From Deltaproteobacteria bacterium RIFOXYA12_FULL_61_11 (GTDB lineage: Bacteria; Bdellovibrionota_F; JAHFAK01; YA12-FULL-61-11), in NCBI GenBank assembly GCA_001799195.1, contig MGSU01000309.1, positions 19,032 to 44,730 on the forward strand: a stretch of DNA of 25,699 nucleotides. The letters are read 5' to 3'. Made by a program: the position numbers and the translations under genes. Below, piece by piece: positions 23,501 to 25,699 of this stretch (its first letter is position 1; every line of letters starts with the position of its first letter). The notes beneath the pieces were generated by a model. It searched no databases and was not told where the DNA came from. It saw only the letters and a program-made list of their open reading frames with translations.

Positions 23501-25699
23501 TCTCGGGTACTGCCACCGGTACAGACCAAGTCCTCGCAACGACAGTCACCTCGACCCCCTTGACCTCTGGACCGGTCACGGTCCAGACCCCGGCCAACCT
23601 CCGTCTGCTCTCCGTCTCCGCCGTTCCATCGACGATCACCAAGGTGAGCCGAGGGCAACAGGAGGTCTTGCTGCGCGCCGTGGTCCAGAACAGCGGGCAG
23701 GCCACGGCGACGATCGGGTCGGTCGAGCTCGATTTCACCTCCTCGGCGCTGGTGGACGTGACCTCGGAGTACGAGCTCACCAAGATCGGCCACGCCTCGA
23801 GTATCCCCGGTGGGAGCAGCGCGAGCTTCGATTTCCGGGTCGAGGTTGGTTCGGCGGCTACCCTCGGGAACATCACGGTCGATGCCACCGCGACCGGGAC
23901 CGATGCCAACTGGAGCAGCCGGGCGCTTGCCGATGACGGCGCGGACACGCCCGACCTGCTCGAGGTCCAGACACCTCCCCAGGTCGAACTCCAGACGGTG
24001 AGCACGGTCCAAACTCAGGTCAGCCAGGGCCAACAGGGACTAGCCGTGGCCGTGACCGCCGCCAACCTAGGTGGAGCCACGGTCAATGTCGGCACCGTCG
24101 CCCTGACCTTCCAGGGGAGCATCGATCGCACCGCGGATTACCTCGTCACGCCGTCCCCGGCCAACCCCGCTTCCATCGTCAGTGGTCAGACGGCGAACTT
24201 CGCGTTCACCGTGACCGTCAAAGCCGCGGCCGCGGCCGAGGTGATCGTCCTCGACGGGACCTTCGTCGGTACGGATGCGAACTCGGGAACCCAGGTGCGT
24301 GATGATGACGGGGCTTCGACGACCGATGCTTGGACCGTGGTCCGGCCGGCGCTCTTGCGTCTCGGGACGGTGAACGCGCTGAAGAGCGCGGTCGTCCGTG
24401 CTGAACAAGGGCTGGTGGTCAACGTCGGCATCACCAACGAGGGCGGTGCGACCGCCAACCTCGGCGCGTCCTCGCTGCGCTTCTCCCAGAGCGGCAACGA
24501 CCTCGGCACCGAGTACACGGTCACTCCTTCCGGCGCCAATCCCGGCACGCTCGGATCGGGTCAGGCCGCGACCCTGGTCTTCACCGTCGATGTCGCTTCC
24601 GCCGCAACCCTGGGCAACGTGGCGCTCGATGCCGCCATCGTCGGTACCGACGCCAATTCGGGCGCAGCCCTGAGCGACCCTGCCGCCGAGACCACCGATA
24701 CCTGGACCGTGCGGAGTCCCGCCATCCTGGTCGCCACCGCTGGAGTAGACCGGTTAGTGCTCTCGGAAGGCCAGACCTTGTCCGTTACTGTGACCGTGAA
24801 CAACACCGGGCAGACGGATGCCCTCCTGGTGAACCCCGACCCGACCCTGACCTTGACCGGCAGCGGCAGTGCCACGCTCGGCGGACCTCCCGGCAATACC
24901 GGAGTGACCATCCCGGCCGGCGGGAGCGCTGCCTTCGTGTATGCGTACTCGACCGATGGTACCAGCGCTGGCAACCTGGTCTTCTCGGGCAAAGTCGAGG
25001 GGGTCAACGATGTGCTCGGCACGGCCGTGGTCTCCACGACGGCCTCCAGCCCAACGGTCATGATCCAGGAGCCCGCGGGGCTCGGGATCCTCAGCGTGAC
25101 CGCTTCGCCGCAACGGGTCAGCCAGGGCCAAGGCGGGATCACGGTCAACGCCGTGATTGCCAACCCCGGTCAGGCCCGGGCCCTGCTCTCCACGGCGCAG
25201 CTCGCTTTCACCGGCAGCATCGATCGCGGTGGCGATTACGTGGTTACACCCGCCCCGGCCAACCCGACCAGCATCAACGGAGGAGGTCAGGTCACCCTCG
25301 CCTACACCGTGGCGGTGAGGACCACGGCCGCGGTTGGGGAGGCCATCGCCCTCGATGCGGCGGTCACCGGCAGTGACGAGAATTCCGGCGCGGTACTCCA
25401 GGATAGCTCCGCTGCCACTCCGGATCAATGGTTGGTCGAGGTCCCTGCCGCGATCGAGGTAGTCTCGGTGAGCGTCGTCCCCGGTACGGTCAGCCAAGGC
25501 CAGAGCGGGGTACCCCTCTCGGTGGCGGTGCGGAACAACGGTCAGGCCGTGCTCGACGGTCTCGCCGTACAGGTCGGTTTTGTCGACGCACAGGGATTGG
25601 GAGTCACCTCGCAGTATGTCCTGACCCCGGTCCCGGGCAATCCGACCAGCGTCGCCGGCGGTGGCAGCGCGACTCTCTCCTATACCATGACCGTCGGCG
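17587..25699 (+). CDS. Giant multi-repeat surface lipoprotein, truncated by window end (over 2700 aa)
   Basis: One frame stays open from 17587 to the right edge (2704 codons, no stop), so the C-terminus lies outside. A lipoprotein signal ends in LVLGC with the Cys at residue 20 and Ser at +2, suggesting outer-membrane sorting and probably surface exposure. An AAALP microrepeat is at residues about 89-108. Asp-rich, thrombospondin-3-like calcium-binding repeats (such as DRDGDG, DLDDDGDGVPD, DTDGDGIPD) are at about 186-254. An IPT/TIG-like Ig domain (SLSPSRGFVTGGISVEVRG) is at about 262-345. Then come less regular beta domains and, from 19531, at least 17 Ig/CARDB-like repeats. In-frame GTG 17569, with GAGGAG 5 nt upstream, is a strong alternative start; ATG 17587 gives the shortest classic lipoprotein signal. 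An adhesin or fibre-like stalk role is an inference. Confidence 0.9.
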   Translation, partial: MTRRTWLLGGMLLVALVLGCSRDDSDYTPIDIDRVPNSTGELDLNVVYEQGKPRLSWTLPKNLAFRYSKIAVFRAEFEALDDAAAEPSAAALPAAALPAAALPAAALPSSGIPGGTSVTGVRAFKYSAQDYSEERHTYEEIARISGSATTYLDAKTEENLVYLYRIMAIRGGSFLVSRLTNRSSTDRDGDGRNDDRDVFPDNPSEWRDLDRDGVGDAADLDDDGDGVPDFVEARESLDPSNPDTDGDGIPDAKDLAANEGKFAVYSLSPSRGFVTGGISVEVRGENFPADLSVRFGTKRATITAVEAGRCTVTVPQGEAGTVDVVLSRASEPLAVLRGAFRYFIPGKLPALFLVEGGKVATAPILSLGQQGVRLCLVVENSAETPVRVYDWDGNGEPDLHAVDFRPVFTQGEAGVNQDYSVRLERGVGASNCLVPPYSEAVPNIEVNPLTVLPGNKALYSFLFNISPEAGGVSLQETGSVEVGVGARTLLLDQGNRMVLDEVLSPATFTLTELSELDYELFLAGVEVREDGYVLSPSVAGEGLVVVEGQPFAVVLEAQNKGFAPFRDLTFEELVLSGSGEFGKLGVLERPDPEILDLPGKSKHAFTFIFQAGPGGRGSYTFSSNLSGRTSAGEELALPDRTSGELQVLTPARLVVTEAQMPAALNVGQSGGEVVLSVSNFGESAASLTGLTLHLFDQEHNFIPDAPVRFLAAGANAKSLIGGGSVQLRGTLGLKAQAQPGAYLLAPQVAGTDSHSNVGISSEVTDAATPFRILAPARIAVRAVRPSTSTISQGRKNFAIEVEVENLGDAAALLVELVPTMVNQSGTDAGQAFLGRIAENSPTSVAGKQQSVFLLEVDVAATAPAGTYQVTARARCRDVNDGSLSEHDSALDEVSGTFSVIRPAELEVTDATLSTVVVSQGQSGLILSFTGTNLGSEDILLSPVEASFALGTVDHSYDYLLFPDPTNPVLLEAGESAQFKATLGVLEDATPGQVQVFPRLLGAGAISGQQIADTPPTALVLSVKQRATLSCNLLFARSPLTEGQDVALTVRVTNSGEASALAAELDPLQLVPTGTGRVTYLSGPLPLSAAIPGGTSKDFAYVYSTGQGSTGSLNFAVRAEAIDQYSQLAVASESATAALELQTQARVEVLAVNAAQTLVSRGQNTAVTLRVRNLGTAALRLDESMLGLSFTDPAQNDRAADYQVQPAFSSEALLLPGLGSVDLPFTVSVVSTATVDTVITVDGRAGGKDLNNDAVTSDSTATVKAAWEVKTPARIVLDSLQVGPQSVNQGQTGLPVALNVSNPGGAPLELSAAGLVLRDASNSDVSSQFTVAPSFNNPELIPGAGSVTLSFTLGVSSTASSGLVTLDAVVTGKDQLSGNTMTANGATTKDTILVQTPARLQSTLTATPTPLSEGQTLTVQHLVTNLGEATARTVLPGTPILSGQGHATLVSGPLPASADLAGGQAQVFSYTYATTSGSAGTLTFSAVANGTDANVATAVSSQTASSGVVTIQSPAKLEVLAVLSTKAKLSLGQRNVPVTVSVRNPGQASVAITSAGLTLRDRNGNDVAAEYQLTTVQAPTSLAGGLSTTYDYTLTVDAAATLGDVILDFGIRGQDQNSGLGVQDLAADSPLTVTVQTPAALTVQAVSTAVETISQGQQNVQVQMTVVNGGQAGATLNALSLSFTKDGGSVGTDYTVVPAPSNPTTIAGLQTSTFIFSVSCGATATRGGVVFDGSVSGADGNSGSPLTASGALNPDSWTVQSPAVLEVVSVASNYDQAVRRQRGLDLLVTARNTGEAGATLGAVTLFIGALGGQNRLAEYTVTAAPGNPTGLAGGVSAVFSYSLEVSANATLGPMTLDATLSGSDVNSGLAKSDTDGATAKDLWTVVRPAVLEGSFALSRTRISEGQDLSVTFSVRNNGDIDALAVTPASLTLNGVATPVSGPIPASATIVAGAEVAFVYQFLTGPGSAGNLDFSGTATGTDQVLATTVTSTPLTSGPVTVQTPANLRLLSVSAVPSTITKVSRGQQEVLLRAVVQNSGQATATIGSVELDFTSSALVDVTSEYELTKIGHASSIPGGSSASFDFRVEVGSAATLGNITVDATATGTDANWSSRALADDGADTPDLLEVQTPPQVELQTVSTVQTQVSQGQQGLAVAVTAANLGGATVNVGTVALTFQGSIDRTADYLVTPSPANPASIVSGQTANFAFTVTVKAAAAAEVIVLDGTFVGTDANSGTQVRDDDGASTTDAWTVVRPALLRLGTVNALKSAVVRAEQGLVVNVGITNEGGATANLGASSLRFSQSGNDLGTEYTVTPSGANPGTLGSGQAATLVFTVDVASAATLGNVALDAAIVGTDANSGAALSDPAAETTDTWTVRSPAILVATAGVDRLVLSEGQTLSVTVTVNNTGQTDALLVNPDPTLTLTGSGSATLGGPPGNTGVTIPAGGSAAFVYAYSTDGTSAGNLVFSGKVEGVNDVLGTAVVSTTASSPTVMIQEPAGLGILSVTASPQRVSQGQGGITVNAVIANPGQARALLSTAQLAFTGSIDRGGDYVVTPAPANPTSINGGGQVTLAYTVAVRTTAAVGEAIALDAAVTGSDENSGAVLQDSSAATPDQWLVEVPAAIEVVSVSVVPGTVSQGQSGVPLSVAVRNNGQAVLDGLAVQVGFVDAQGLGVTSQYVLTPVPGNPTSVAGGGSATLSYTMTVG
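17851..17910 (+). repeat. Four tandem 15-nt units encoding AAALP
   Basis: Four consecutive 15-nt units each encode Ala-Ala-Ala-Leu-Pro, with small synonymous differences among units. The array sits inside the giant lipoprotein in a flexible linker between the N-terminal region and the calcium-binding repeats. Because the unit is a multiple of three, copy number could change without breaking the frame. Confidence 0.9.
19531..25699 (+). repeat. At least 17 tandem Ig/CARDB-like domain repeats, about 372 nt each
   Basis: Each unit opens with a TPARLEV-like segment, then a SQGQ or SEGQ motif and NxG, and ends near GTDxNSG. Units begin at 19531, 19906, 20287, 20656, 21010, 21394, 21769, 22120, 22492, 22864, 23242, 23587, 23971, 24343, 24715, 25069 and 25441, the last cut by the window end. 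Most are 369-384 nt. Four shorter units (345-354 nt, starting 20656, 21769, 23242, 24715) form a second class with SEGQ or TEGQ, a Gly-Pro turn and GSAGxLxF. Units are strongly diverged at DNA level. Resemblance to CARDB-type Ig domains is a pattern-level judgement. Confidence 0.88.

Noticed and set aside
19531-25699. Regular repeats considered as a CRISPR or satellite array
   Set aside because: Units are about 372 nt, diverged in DNA, and conserved at the protein level in one open frame, so they are protein domain repeats.

Overview
The window looks like chromosomal DNA from a GC-rich, diderm, flagellated bacterium. Support for diderm comes from a YidC with a large periplasmic domain, a lipoprotein with Ser at +2, and sigma54-type promoters. 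No rRNA, tRNA, transposase, phage gene or CRISPR array was seen, and I cannot assign a phylum from sequence alone. The order motA-motB-fliL-fliM-fliN-fliO-fliP-fliQ-fliR resembles the flagellar operons of spirochaetes and some other deep-branching phyla, but here it sits directly downstream of the rpmH-rnpA-yidD-yidC-khpB-mnmE housekeeping block.

Layout. (1) 1-952: a near-perfect sigma54 promoter drives a small unknown protein, followed by a DUF3467-type protein. (2) 974-3129, minus strand: an ECF sigma factor, translationally coupled to a zinc-finger anti-sigma factor fused to a TPR domain, then an unknown helical protein. (3) 3226-7988, plus strand: a consensus sigma70 promoter, then rpmH, rnpA, yidD, yidC, khpB/jag and mnmE. 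mnmE is split by a frameshift exactly at a run of nine A. (4) 8039-9974: a consensus promoter, a secreted protein resembling a metallopeptidase-like family but lacking its metal ligands, and a small acidic helical protein. (5) 9978-17485: motA, two consecutive motB genes, fliL, fliM, fliN, fliO, fliP, fliQ, fliR, with likely internal promoters before fliL (sigma70-like) and fliN (sigma54-like). flhB and flhA do not follow. (6) 17587 to the right edge: one open reading frame of more than 2700 codons for a giant surface lipoprotein. It has a signal peptide, an AAALP microrepeat, calcium-binding Asp-rich repeats, an IPT/TIG-like domain and at least 17 Ig/CARDB-like repeats of about 124 residues.

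How the parts work together. Block 3 makes ribosomal protein L34, the RNase P protein, membrane-insertion factors, an RNA-binding protein and a tRNA-modifying GTPase. Block 5 makes the stator, the switch complex and part of the flagellar export gate. The sigma54 sites suggest RpoN control of part of the flagellar set and of the small leading gene. The points most worth a second look are the mnmE A9 frameshift, the domain-level higher-order repeat of the giant lipoprotein, the apparently non-catalytic peptidase-like protein, and the tandem MotB pair.
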